Shown: positions 16,510 through 25,818 of the stretch, one piece after another | Numbering within the stretch: position 1 is the stretch's first letter | How the letters are laid out: each line of letters starts with the position of its first letter | Assembly: GCF_029028005.1 (NCBI RefSeq) | Contig: NZ_JAOTPO010000021.1 | Span: 1 to 64,000, forward strand | DNA length: 64,000 bases | Direction of reading: 5' to 3' | Source of the DNA: Alkalihalobacterium chitinilyticum | Lineage (GTDB): Bacteria > Bacillota > Bacilli > Bacillales > Bacillaceae_F | Notes under the pieces: model-generated | The model's input: the letters and a program-made list of their open reading frames with translations, nothing else | Told to the model about the DNA's origin: nothing | Database searches by the model: none | Program-made: the position numbers and the translations under genes

Positions 16510-19186
16510 GCAAGAACAACTTGAACTCGTTCAGAAACGAACTGAGGAACTTGAAAAAAAGCTCGGAGACCTTGACCGTCAAATTGATCAGGAACAAAAA
16601 CAGTATGAGCTTGCAAAGCAGGAGCGTGAACGGTTAGAAAGTGAATTTCAAGCCTTAAAACAAAACCGAATTTGGAAGTTAGCGAGTATAGTAGTTCAGG
16701 TGAAAAGGAACGGAAGGCTTCTTGCCAAAGTGATTACGGGTAAACGTTCCCTTAAAGATGTTTTCAGTCGTACGCATCAACAGAAACAGGCTGTGCAGCG
16801 CGTCAAAAAAGTGAAATACAGCCTTTACGAACTTGGATTTACTCAGAAGGCATTAGCAGAACTAGAAAACCTATGCATAAAATCGGATAACCCGTACATT
16901 CGCAAGCAGGCAGCGTGGGAGCTCGCCTTATGGCATGCGAACCAATACGATGAAGCGAATGCGAAGAAATGCCTTGAAATGCTAGAACGTGCAGAGATAA
17001 AGGAAACGACCAAACAGTCAACGCGCAGAATAGCGGTTTTAAAGGCTGAAAGCTATGATCTATTAGGTGAGGTTAATAAAGCTAAACAAGTAATTGACGA
17101 AGCATTAACTAGAGAAAAGCATATCGATTTGTATTTTGCCCGAGCAAGCCTAGAAGCATCGCAGCAAGAACGTCTAAACTGGATTAATAAAGGCTTAAGT
17201 CTTAAAGGAATAACTCCGATAGTAGAAGATGAAACCAAATCAGGTACATTATATGATCGCTTAGCAACAGCCACTATCAACCAGGACCAAGTCAATCAAC
17301 GAGACATCGATCAGCATAAAGTAACGGTCATAATCCCAGCTTATAATGCTTCGACAAGTATTCAAACGGCATTGGATTCTGTACTTGCTCAAACATGGTC
17401 AAATCTTGAAGTGATTGTCGCTGACGACTGCAGCACGGACGAAACGAAAGCCGTTGTCGAAGACTACATGAATAAAGACCCGAGAGTCAAATTGATCTCC
17501 AATGAAAGAAACAGCGGTGCTTATACTTCGAGAAACAACGCGCTAAAAATCGCAACAGGGGAGTTCGTAACCATTAATGATGCCGATGATTGGTCACACC
17601 CTAAAAAAATCGAAGAACAAGTTCGCCATTTACTGCAAAATGAGTCGGTGATTGCGAACACGAGTGAGCAAGCGCGTGCGACGGAAGAGTTGAAGTTTTA
17701 CCGACGCGGCAAACCAGGTGAATATGTGTTTTCCAACATGTCCTCCTTAATGTTCCGACGCCAACCAGCGATGGACAAGCTTGGGTATTGGGACTGTGTA
17801 CGATTTGGTGCAGATGGCGAATTCAAGAAGCGACTCAAGCTTGTGTTTGGCAAGGATGCTGTCGTCGATTTGAAAACAGGGCCGTACTCGTTTCAAAGAC
17901 AATCGGAAGGCTCCTTAACGGGCAGTCAGGCGTTCGGTTACCACGGATTTTTTATGGGAGCGAGAAAGGAATACACTGAAGTATATGAGAACCACCATAA
18001 AAGCGGTGGGAATCTATACTATCCATTACCGCAAACTACTCGTCCATATCCAATTCCAGAACCGATGTGGCCAGAGCGCGAAGAAAAGGTTGAAGGCCGA
18101 AGACATTTTGATGTCATTATCTCCTCTGAATTCCGTCTTCTCGGAGGAACGAATATGTCGAATGTCGAGGAAATAAAAGCGCAAAAGCAAATGGGCTTAC
18201 GAACAGGACTTATCCAGATGGCGCGCTATGACCTGCGATCGGTAAAAGAACTCAATCCGAAGGTGCGAGAATTGGTTGACGGTGACCAAGTAGCGATGCT
18301 TGTGTACGGAGAAAAGGTGAGCTGTGACGTTTTAATCGTAAGACACCCACCGATTTTACAAGAATGGCAAAAGTATATTCCAGATGTTCAGGCCAAGAAC
18401 GTTCGTGTGATTGTCAATCAACCGCCAAAACGAGAGTACAGCGAAAAAGGAACGACACTTTATACGATCGACCGATGCGCAAAGCAACTGAAAGAATACT
18501 ACGGAGCTACTGGCATCTGGTACCCGATTGGGCCGTCAATTAGAGAAACATTACATGAACATCATGCCGATGAATTAAAGTCGATCACATTATCTGAGGA
18601 TGATTGGGTAAACATTATTGACGTGAACGAGTGGAAGCGCAAAGAACGTCCACAGACGGGTGGAACAATTCGCATCGGACGTCATTCACGTGATCAATAC
18701 GTCAAGTGGCCTGACACGAAGGACGAGTTACTGACGATCTACCCTAATTCGGAACGATATGAAATCCACGTATTAGGCGGTGCGAAAGCGCCGAAAAAAG
18801 TGTTAAATGAATTGCCAGGGAACTGGCATGTGTATGAATTTGGAGAGCTTCACCCAAAAGATTTTCTAGCCAAGCTCGATGTATTCATTTATTATACACA
18901 TCCAAAATGGGTCGAAGCATTTGGACGTGTTATATTTGAAGCAATGGCTGCAGGCGTTCCTGTGATTATTCCGCCAAGCTATGAACCATTATTTGGCGAA
19001 GCAGCAATCTATGCGGAGCCATATGAAGTTGTTAGTAAGATTGATGAACTAATGGGAGACCGAGCAACATATGAAGGCCAAGTGGAAAAAGCACAGATGT
19101 ACGTAGAACATCACTTTGGCTATACCAAACATGCTTCTCGGTTAGAAGAATGTTTTTTAGAAACCAAATCCCTTAAAATAAAGTAA
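16490..19186 (+). CDS. Large two-domain glycosyltransferase (GT2 + GT4), twin 2
   Basis: The 898-residue paralogue of the gene before it has an N-terminal coiled coil (about 1-50) with the segment QNRIWKLAS, a helical TPR-like region (about 95-240), a GT2 domain with VTVIIPAYNASTSIQ, ADDCSTDET and NDADDWSHPKK, and a C-terminal GT4-like domain with FRLLGGTNMSNVEEI and VEAFGRVIFEAMAAGVP. I set the start at the ATG at 16490: GGAGG (16476-16480) lies 9 bases upstream. An in-frame ATG at 16388 would overlap the previous gene by 120 bases without a ribosome site. The 20-base overlap implies translational coupling. The two twins may add alternating units of the same polymer. Confidence 0.85.
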   Translation: MKKTVSKQEQLELVQKRTEELEKKLGDLDRQIDQEQKQYELAKQERERLESEFQALKQNRIWKLASIVVQVKRNGRLLAKVITGKRSLKDVFSRTHQQKQAVQRVKKVKYSLYELGFTQKALAELENLCIKSDNPYIRKQAAWELALWHANQYDEANAKKCLEMLERAEIKETTKQSTRRIAVLKAESYDLLGEVNKAKQVIDEALTREKHIDLYFARASLEASQQERLNWINKGLSLKGITPIVEDETKSGTLYDRLATATINQDQVNQRDIDQHKVTVIIPAYNASTSIQTALDSVLAQTWSNLEVIVADDCSTDETKAVVEDYMNKDPRVKLISNERNSGAYTSRNNALKIATGEFVTINDADDWSHPKKIEEQVRHLLQNESVIANTSEQARATEELKFYRRGKPGEYVFSNMSSLMFRRQPAMDKLGYWDCVRFGADGEFKKRLKLVFGKDAVVDLKTGPYSFQRQSEGSLTGSQAFGYHGFFMGARKEYTEVYENHHKSGGNLYYPLPQTTRPYPIPEPMWPEREEKVEGRRHFDVIISSEFRLLGGTNMSNVEEIKAQKQMGLRTGLIQMARYDLRSVKELNPKVRELVDGDQVAMLVYGEKVSCDVLIVRHPPILQEWQKYIPDVQAKNVRVIVNQPPKREYSEKGTTLYTIDRCAKQLKEYYGATGIWYPIGPSIRETLHEHHADELKSITLSEDDWVNIIDVNEWKRKERPQTGGTIRIGRHSRDQYVKWPDTKDELLTIYPNSERYEIHVLGGAKAPKKVLNELPGNWHVYEFGELHPKDFLAKLDVFIYYTHPKWVEAFGRVIFEAMAAGVPVIIPPSYEPLFGEAAIYAEPYEVVSKIDELMGDRATYEGQVEKAQMYVEHHFGYTKHASRLEECFLETKSLKIK

Positions 19187-19200
19187 AAAGAGGTGAGGAC

Positions 19201-20715
19201 ATGGTTGCCGATGAAAAAATGCAACAACAATTAAAAGAAAAGAACCAACAGTCAACATCACCTGATCCTACCTCTGAAGAAGCACCTATTGACCAACAAC
19301 TAGAAGCGGCACAAGAGAAAGAACAAACTCTACTTGCTAGCCTTTTAAAAAAAGAAACACAATTACAGCAGCTACAGCGCAAACACAAACGGGAAAAGAA
19401 AGAAAGTAAAAAAATTACCCAAAGCAGAACGTGGAAGTACAGTCTTCCCATTAGAAAAACACTAACCATCAGTAAAAAAATCAAAGAAATCTTCAAAGCT
19501 AGTGAGTTTGAAAAGCTAAAAGAAGACTTTGAGGCTTTGCAACAATCGCATAAAGCGCTGCAAAGTGAACTGAACAAAACCAACGAAGCGCTCGTAAAAA
19601 CAAAAGAGCAAAATACAGCAATGAAGATCGAGCTTGGCCATGTAAATAGTAAAGAACTTCACCAACAAGCGAAAAAAGCGAAAGAAAATGGGGAAGTTAT
19701 AGAATATATAGACCAACTAGTGAAGCGGAAAAATGCTGCTGAATCCCATTATGGAGAAGCATTAACTAAGACCGCTCGGTTATTTAATAAAGAAAAGCCA
19801 GCTTCTAAACAGATTGTCTTTTCACATGTATTAAAAGGATTTCAAATGAATGGAATTCCTGAATTTATCGTCAGGGCGGCAGAAAATGAAGGGGAGTTGA
19901 CGCTTACTAGCGCCTCCTCTTTCAGTGCATCATTAAGCAGGCGGGCAAGAGTCAGACAGCTTAGAGAACATACGCCCGAGCTTCTGTTAGACAATAAAGT
20001 AACAGCTTATACATTCGCCGATCAGTTAGGCGTCCGCAGGCCATGGGTCCGAGCTGAAAAATACAAACTAGTGGACCTCCCGATAGAAGCGGGCATTGTC
20101 ATTAAACCGTCGGAAGGTGCAGGATCCCGAGGCGTTTACCTTGTGATAAGTGAAAGTGAAATTTATGATGTCAGACGTTCAAATGTGTTACCGAACTGGG
20201 AAGCGCTGAAGGAACAGATAGCAGAAGATTTAGCGTCTGGTGCGGTAACGGAAGACGAATGGCTGATCGAAGAGTTGATTTTAGGAGAGTCAACTGATCG
20301 ACGCCCCGCAAAGGACCTTAAGTTTTACTGCTTTTACGGAAAGGTTGCTCTAATTTTAGAAATTACCCGCTTTCCAAATTTAAGATATTGCTGGTGGAAC
20401 GCAAATGGTGAGAGAATAAGTACTGGTAAATATGATGACCAATTATTTACTGGAGAAGGAGCGACACAAGCGCAAATCGACCTAGCAGCGTCGATCAGTG
20501 CCGAAATTCCAACTCCGTTCATCCGAATAGACTTTTTAAAATCTAGCCAAGAGCTCATCTTTGGCGAGTTCACTCCAAAGCCTGGCAATTACGATGAGTT
20601 TAACCGTAAAACAGACCAATGGCTAGGGGATTATTATTTAGAAGCAGAAGAACGACTCATACAGGACCTACTCAATGGAAAGTCCTTTGATAAATATAAA
20701 AAGATACATTCATAA
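19201..20715 (+). CDS. TupA-like ATP-grasp protein with N-terminal coiled coil
   Basis: The 504-residue protein has a charged coiled-coil N-terminus (about 1-190) containing QSRTWKYSLPIRK, related to the tails of the ATP-grasp paralogues. A C-terminal ATP-grasp domain of the TupA type follows (about 240-490): IVIKPSEGAGSRGVYLV for ATP, EDEWLIEELI, LKFYCFYGKVALI, IRIDFLKSSQELIFGEFTPKPG with the metal-binding acidic residues. TupA is needed for teichuronopeptide (glutamate/glucuronate wall polymer) in alkaliphilic Bacillus, so this protein probably attaches an amino acid or peptide to the polysaccharide; that is inference. AGAGGTGAGG precedes the ATG by a few bases. It lies between the transferases and the second ATP-grasp paralogue. 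Confidence 0.75.
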   Translation: MVADEKMQQQLKEKNQQSTSPDPTSEEAPIDQQLEAAQEKEQTLLASLLKKETQLQQLQRKHKREKKESKKITQSRTWKYSLPIRKTLTISKKIKEIFKASEFEKLKEDFEALQQSHKALQSELNKTNEALVKTKEQNTAMKIELGHVNSKELHQQAKKAKENGEVIEYIDQLVKRKNAAESHYGEALTKTARLFNKEKPASKQIVFSHVLKGFQMNGIPEFIVRAAENEGELTLTSASSFSASLSRRARVRQLREHTPELLLDNKVTAYTFADQLGVRRPWVRAEKYKLVDLPIEAGIVIKPSEGAGSRGVYLVISESEIYDVRRSNVLPNWEALKEQIAEDLASGAVTEDEWLIEELILGESTDRRPAKDLKFYCFYGKVALILEITRFPNLRYCWWNANGERISTGKYDDQLFTGEGATQAQIDLAASISAEIPTPFIRIDFLKSSQELIFGEFTPKPGNYDEFNRKTDQWLGDYYLEAEERLIQDLLNGKSFDKYKKIHS

Positions 20716-20764
20716 CTTTAATTTATAGATCAACAGTGATGATTGATTTTTAGGAGGATGCACG

Positions 20765-22408
20765 ATGGTGCAAAGTAAAGTAGAGTGGCTCCCTCATCTC
20801 TCACCTGAAGTGATGGAAGATGCACGAGGACATGAGCTGGATGCTTATGCAGTTGCTTTAGAAGGTTGGAGACGTGGGCTTACGTTGAGATGGCACGTTA
20901 AAGACTCTGAAAAATTTGCCGATATGAAAACCTGGTTTGTAGACAAACCTGGAAAGTTATTTTCTCTAAGTTCCAATGAGAGAACGCATTACTTTTTTAA
21001 AACAAGAGGAGATAAGGTAACCAACGAGGCAGTAGAGATTGGCGCTGATAAGGAAGAGACCAAGCGCTATCTTGAAAAGGCAGGAGTTTCAGTTCCTCAA
21101 GGCAAGAGGTTACTAGAAGATGCTTCGAATGAAGAGATAGAAGATTATGCTTCTTCTATTGGCTTCCCTATAGTCCTTAAACCAACGGATGGAAGCTTTG
21201 GCAGAGGGGTTATGACCAACATCCAATCTGCAGAAGAGCTTAGTGAGGCACTTACTCATGTTCGATCTAATTTAAAATATAGTGATGTGATTGTTGAGCG
21301 ATATATCGCTGGTGAAGAATACCGAGTATACGTTGTAGGTGACCAAGTAGTTGCTGCAGTTAATAGAATACCAGCAAACGTTGTTGGTGACGGTTCTAGC
21401 TCGATCCAGTCACTTATAGAGCAGAAAAATCAGCTTAGAGAATTAAATCCACGCCTCATCAGCTGCTTAATTAAGGTAGACAGCGAAATGAAAAATTTCA
21501 TTTCAGCACAAGGACTAACCCTAGAAAGCATTCCTAAAAAGGGAGAAAAAGTTTTTCTTACAGATAAAAGTAATATTTCAATTGGCGGCGATCCGATTGA
21601 TGTATTAGACGAATTATCGGTGGAAGTAAAAGACACTGCAGTTCGAGCTGTACAGGCTGTCCCAGGACTGCATCATGTTGCAGTTGACCTTATCATTGAA
21701 AAAGATCAACCACTAGAAACCGCAACAGTCATTATTGAACTTAACCCGACTGCACAAATTGGATCATTATTGTTCCCAATGCAAGGACAAGCTCGTGATG
21801 TACCTGCAGCCATCATTGATTTTTATTTCCCAGAAACGAAAGAGATCGTAACGGACAAGGCGAAAATCTATTTTGATTTTCCAGATATCATTGAGCCACT
21901 TAAAACAAGGTCTGCAACAGTCACAACTGTTTCCGCTGCTCCAGTAGGAAATATTTATGCGAAAAAGTACATCGTTTCTGGTGACGTTCAAGGTATCGAT
22001 TATCATCGTGGTTTAAGAAAACGGGCATTTGAGTTAAAACTTAGTGGTTTTGTACGTAATCTTGAAAATGATGATATTGAAGTCGTTGTTACAGGGACAA
22101 ACCATGAAAATGTTGATGATTTTAGAAAGGCATTGTTCGAGGATCCAGAAAGATCCGATGTCCAGGCAGTCCAAGAAGAGCCATGGGACGGACCAGTAAA
22201 AGTTGGGTTTGAAGTAAAGGCTGACCTGAAAACACAAGTAGAGCAACTACGTCTGATGAAACAAGAAATGGACTTACTTGAAAAGGAATTTAAAAAAGTT
22301 GAACGTGAACATAGAAAGTATGCAAAGAATTTCACTTGGCGAATGACCTTGCCGTTTCGAAAGCTTGCGGACCTATTTAAATATATCGCACGTTCCTTTG
22401 GAGGGTGA
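20765..22408 (+). CDS. ATP-grasp ligase with degenerate acylphosphatase domain, paralogue 2
   Basis: The 547-residue product has the same layout as the gene at 9636: conserved N-terminal LEGWRRGLTLRWH and RTHYFFKTRGDKVTN, ATP-grasp core with FPIVLKPTDGSFGRGV and IELNPTAQIG, acylphosphatase-like domain (about 390-480), coiled coil, and tail NFTWRMTLPFRK. In the acylphosphatase part VQG is kept but the catalytic Arg is His (GIDYHR), while the catalytic Asn is present (GFVRNL), so hydrolysis is unlikely. AGGAGG lies about 7 bases before the ATG. It is followed after 5 bases by paralogue 3. A peptide-ligase role in wall polymer synthesis is inferred; the substrate is unknown. Confidence 0.78.
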   Translation: MVQSKVEWLPHLSPEVMEDARGHELDAYAVALEGWRRGLTLRWHVKDSEKFADMKTWFVDKPGKLFSLSSNERTHYFFKTRGDKVTNEAVEIGADKEETKRYLEKAGVSVPQGKRLLEDASNEEIEDYASSIGFPIVLKPTDGSFGRGVMTNIQSAEELSEALTHVRSNLKYSDVIVERYIAGEEYRVYVVGDQVVAAVNRIPANVVGDGSSSIQSLIEQKNQLRELNPRLISCLIKVDSEMKNFISAQGLTLESIPKKGEKVFLTDKSNISIGGDPIDVLDELSVEVKDTAVRAVQAVPGLHHVAVDLIIEKDQPLETATVIIELNPTAQIGSLLFPMQGQARDVPAAIIDFYFPETKEIVTDKAKIYFDFPDIIEPLKTRSATVTTVSAAPVGNIYAKKYIVSGDVQGIDYHRGLRKRAFELKLSGFVRNLENDDIEVVVTGTNHENVDDFRKALFEDPERSDVQAVQEEPWDGPVKVGFEVKADLKTQVEQLRLMKQEMDLLEKEFKKVEREHRKYAKNFTWRMTLPFRKLADLFKYIARSFGG

Positions 22409-22413
22409 TTTAC

Positions 22414-24057
22414 ATGGAAAATAATCAAATCATTACTCTTCCTCATCTTACAAATGAAATGGTTGTAAGTGCTCGTAAAACGAAGCTATGTGCTTATGCT
22501 GTAGCGATTGAAGGCTGGAGACGTGGCTTAACTCTGAAGTGGTATACAATTGATTCTGGTAAGTTTGACAACATGATTACGTTTGGAGTAAATCCTCCAG
22601 GCCGTTTATTCTCTTTAAGTTCGAAGGAAAGAACGCACTATTTCTTCCGAACGAGAGGCGATAAAGTTTCGAATGAAGCAGTGGAAGTAGGAGCTGATAA
22701 GGATGAAACGAAGATCTATCTTTCAAAAGCAGGGGTACCTGTACCACAAGGAGACAAGTTTGGAGCAGACGCTACTGATGAAGAGATCATCAAGTATACA
22801 AATAGTCTAGAATATCCAGTAGTTTTAAAGCCAACGAACGGTAGTCTAGGTAATGGTGTTATTACGAATATAAAAGGTGAGAAGACGCTTAGAAAAGCAC
22901 TCGCTTACGTTCGGTCAGATCTTGGTTATCGTGAAGTCATTGTAGAACGCTTCTTCCCCGGTGAAGAATATCGTGTCTATGTTATTGAAGATCAAGTGAT
23001 CGCTGCATACAACCGCCTCCCTGCCAATATTACAGGTGATGGCGTTCATACGGTAGAAGAGTTAATCGAGTTAAAAAATCAACAACGTAGGAAAAACGCG
23101 CGTCTATTCAGCTGCCTCATCGAAGTCGATCAAGAAACACATGAATTCGTTGAAACGGCAGGCTATTCAATGGACAGTGTTCCGAGAAAAGGTGAAAAGA
23201 TCTTACTCCATGAAAAAACGAACGTATCTGCAGGTGGAGATCCAATTGACGTGACGGACAAGTTAGCACCTGAAATTAAACAAATCGCGATAAATGCAGT
23301 GAAAGCAATTCCAGGTTTATATCATGGTGGTGTAGATATTATTATCGATCATAGTAAGCCTGTTGAGAAATCTGCAGTTGTCATTGAGCTAAACCCAACA
23401 GCCCAAATTGGGGGGATTTTATTTCCGATAAAAGGAAAAGCTCGCGACATACCATCGGCTATCATTGATTACTATTTCCCGGAAACAAAGGAAATCGGTA
23501 AAGAAAAACCAAACATTTATTTTGACTTTAATACGGTCCTAGAACCATTACAAAATAGATCAGCTGTTGAAGTTGAAGTCGCACCAGCACATGTAGGTAA
23601 ACTTTATGCTAAGAAGTATATCGTTTCAGGAGCGGTCAAACGGGTAAGATACTATGAATGGATTAAAAAAGAAGCGTTAGATAGACAGCTAAACGGGTAT
23701 ATCAACAACTTAATGAGCGGTGAAATTGAAGTCGTTATAGCCGGAGCAGACAAAGACGTAGTGAACAACTTCAAAGACATCTTTTCAGAAAGACCTGATC
23801 TCGGTGAAGTGAAAAAGGTAAAAGAAGAAGTTTATAGATCACCAGTTAAAATTGGCTTTGAAATAAGCGAAGGCTTTAAAACGACAAGCCTGCGATCAGT
23901 AGAAGCGACGTTAAGAAAGATGGAGAAAGAAAAACGAAGAATCGAAAAAGAAATGAACCGTATGACCAAAGAGGTCAATAAGATCAAGCAAAGTAGATCG
24001 TGGAAGATGACGTTCTTCTTGAGAAATATTAGCAATTTCTTGAAAAAGGCTTTTTAA
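22414..24057 (+). CDS. ATP-grasp ligase with degenerate acylphosphatase domain, paralogue 3
   Basis: The 547-residue product has IEGWRRGLTLKWY, RTRGDKVSNEAVEV, the ATP-binding YPVVLKPTNGSLGNGV and IELNPTAQIGG, then an acylphosphatase-like domain in which the catalytic Arg is Tyr (VRYYEW) and the Asn is kept (GYINNL). A strongly charged coiled coil leads into the tail QSRSWKMTFFLRN. I set the start at the ATG at 22414, 6 bases after GGAGGGTG; an in-frame GTG at 22405 overlaps that ribosome site and the upstream stop. Paralogue 2 ends 5 bases before the start, so the two are coupled. It is probably a carboxylate-amine ligase. Confidence 0.78.
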   Translation: MENNQIITLPHLTNEMVVSARKTKLCAYAVAIEGWRRGLTLKWYTIDSGKFDNMITFGVNPPGRLFSLSSKERTHYFFRTRGDKVSNEAVEVGADKDETKIYLSKAGVPVPQGDKFGADATDEEIIKYTNSLEYPVVLKPTNGSLGNGVITNIKGEKTLRKALAYVRSDLGYREVIVERFFPGEEYRVYVIEDQVIAAYNRLPANITGDGVHTVEELIELKNQQRRKNARLFSCLIEVDQETHEFVETAGYSMDSVPRKGEKILLHEKTNVSAGGDPIDVTDKLAPEIKQIAINAVKAIPGLYHGGVDIIIDHSKPVEKSAVVIELNPTAQIGGILFPIKGKARDIPSAIIDYYFPETKEIGKEKPNIYFDFNTVLEPLQNRSAVEVEVAPAHVGKLYAKKYIVSGAVKRVRYYEWIKKEALDRQLNGYINNLMSGEIEVVIAGADKDVVNNFKDIFSERPDLGEVKKVKEEVYRSPVKIGFEISEGFKTTSLRSVEATLRKMEKEKRRIEKEMNRMTKEVNKIKQSRSWKMTFFLRNISNFLKKAF

Positions 24058-24107
24058 TTTTTATTGTATTGCCATTCAAATAATGGTTTTTTATGGAGGG
24101 GTCAGCA

Positions 24108-25787
24108 TTGAAAGAACAATACGATTATGTAATCGATAAGTTATCAAAAAAAGAAGCAGCAGGCGCACGAGGATTTGGCCTTTGTGCCTACCTAGTAGCT
24201 TTAGAAGGTTGGCGACGTGGTTTAACTCTTAAGTGGCATAATAACCCTCGATTAGTGACTGATATGAAAATACTAGGTGTGAATCCAATAGGGAAGACGT
24301 TTTCACTAAGTAATAATAATAAAACACACTTCTTTAACCGCTCAAGAGGGGATTTAGTAACAAAAGAAGCAGTTGAAATCTGCAGAAATAAAGAAAAAAC
24401 AAAAGAGCTTCTTGATAATGCAAATGTCCCAGTTCCACAGGGACGACAGTTCTTAGCTGACACTCCAATTCAACAAATGACATCATATGCGGAAAGTATT
24501 GGCTTTCCAGTTGTTCTTAAACCTACAACAGGGAGTTTAGGTAGAGGTGTTTATGCGAATATTGTAGACACCCATGAGTTAAAAGAAGCAATTGAGGGTC
24601 TCCGTACAGAATTCAATTACGATGAATATATCATTGAAAAGTTTATTGCAGGGAACGAATACCGCGTATATGTTGTTAATGATAAAGTAATAAGTGCAGT
24701 AAATAGAATTCCAGCTAATATTACAGGCGATGGCAACAATACAATAAACAAGCTTATTGAAATTAAGAATTTAGAAAAAAAAGAAAACCCTTATTTACTT
24801 GGAAAAAAGATAAAAATTGATAATGAAATAATGAAAATGCTAAATAAAAAAGGTTATAGCTTAGATTCCATCCCACCTAAGGGCGAAACCATTTATTTGA
24901 GAGAGAAAAGTAATGTTTCTATGGGAGGGGACCCTATAGATGCGACAGATATTCTAACAGATGAAGTAAAAAAAGTTGCTGTAAATACGGTAAAAGCAAT
25001 TCCTGATCTCTATCATGCAGGTATCGATGTTATCATTGATCCAGAAGATCCTAAAAAGTGCACTGTAATAGAAGTTAATGCAACTGCTGAGATTTCAATG
25101 CATGTCTTTCCTCTATTGGGACAAGCGAGAGATGTACCACGTGCAATCATTGATTTTTATTTTCCAGAGACGATCGAGGATCCATCGAATATAAAAAGTA
25201 TTCTTCATTTTGACTATAAATCTATAAATGAAATGTTAAAAACAAGATCTGTCAGTGAAATAGAAGTAATGGGTTTCCCACAAGGTGAGTTATATGCGAA
25301 AAAGTACATTGCTACAGGTAAAGTTCAAGGTGTAGGTTATAGAAACTGGGTTAGGAAGAAGGCTATAGAACTTAATATTAATGGGTATGTCAAAAATTTA
25401 GAAAATGGAAAAGTAGTTATAGTAGCTATTACTCCAGATAAAGAAAAGTTGAGTAAGTTTAAAAATGACTGTGAAAATGGTCCAGACAAAGCTCGAGTTG
25501 AAAGAATAAATGAATACAATTGGAACCAGCCGACCAAGGTTGGGTTTGAAATTAGAAAAAAATCAAATTCAGAAGAAACAGTAGAGTTGACTAAAGCGCT
25601 TAATAAAGAAAAGGCTCAAAAAGCACAATTGCTATTAGAGCATGAACAATTGCAACAAGAAAATGGTAAACTACTTGAAAAGTATAATAAAATAAAAAAA
25701 CAATATAGAAGTATTGAAAAAAGTAGGTCATGGAAATTAACATCACCACTAAGAAAAGCGAAGTTCTTATTAAAGGGTAGAAACTAA
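24108..25787 (+). CDS. ATP-grasp ligase with intact acylphosphatase domain, paralogue 4
   Basis: The 559-residue product has ATP-grasp motifs LEGWRRGLTLKWH, RSRGDLVTKEAVEI, FPVVLKPTTGSLGRGV and a changed metal loop, IEVNATAEIS (others have ELNPTAQI). Its acylphosphatase domain is the only canonical one of the five: GKVQGVGYR gives catalytic Arg412 and GYVKNL gives Asn430. A coiled coil and the tail KSRSWKLTSPLRK end the protein. I chose the TTG at 24108, 6 bases after GGAGGGG (24095-24101); an ATG at 24093 would place the ribosome site inside the gene. Because ATP-grasp reactions pass through acyl phosphates, the active acylphosphatase could hydrolyse such intermediates; this is a hypothesis. 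Confidence 0.8.
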   Translation: MKEQYDYVIDKLSKKEAAGARGFGLCAYLVALEGWRRGLTLKWHNNPRLVTDMKILGVNPIGKTFSLSNNNKTHFFNRSRGDLVTKEAVEICRNKEKTKELLDNANVPVPQGRQFLADTPIQQMTSYAESIGFPVVLKPTTGSLGRGVYANIVDTHELKEAIEGLRTEFNYDEYIIEKFIAGNEYRVYVVNDKVISAVNRIPANITGDGNNTINKLIEIKNLEKKENPYLLGKKIKIDNEIMKMLNKKGYSLDSIPPKGETIYLREKSNVSMGGDPIDATDILTDEVKKVAVNTVKAIPDLYHAGIDVIIDPEDPKKCTVIEVNATAEISMHVFPLLGQARDVPRAIIDFYFPETIEDPSNIKSILHFDYKSINEMLKTRSVSEIEVMGFPQGELYAKKYIATGKVQGVGYRNWVRKKAIELNINGYVKNLENGKVVIVAITPDKEKLSKFKNDCENGPDKARVERINEYNWNQPTKVGFEIRKKSNSEETVELTKALNKEKAQKAQLLLEHEQLQQENGKLLEKYNKIKKQYRSIEKSRSWKLTSPLRKAKFLLKGRN

Positions 25788-25818
25788 GGGTTCGATATAT
25801 AGATAAGGAGTGGTTAAT

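Noticed and set aside
19173-19583. Minus-strand Ser/Cys/Phe-rich protein
   Set aside because: It is the mirror of the Lys/Glu/Gln-rich coiled coil of the TupA-like gene, a usual artefact of such codons.
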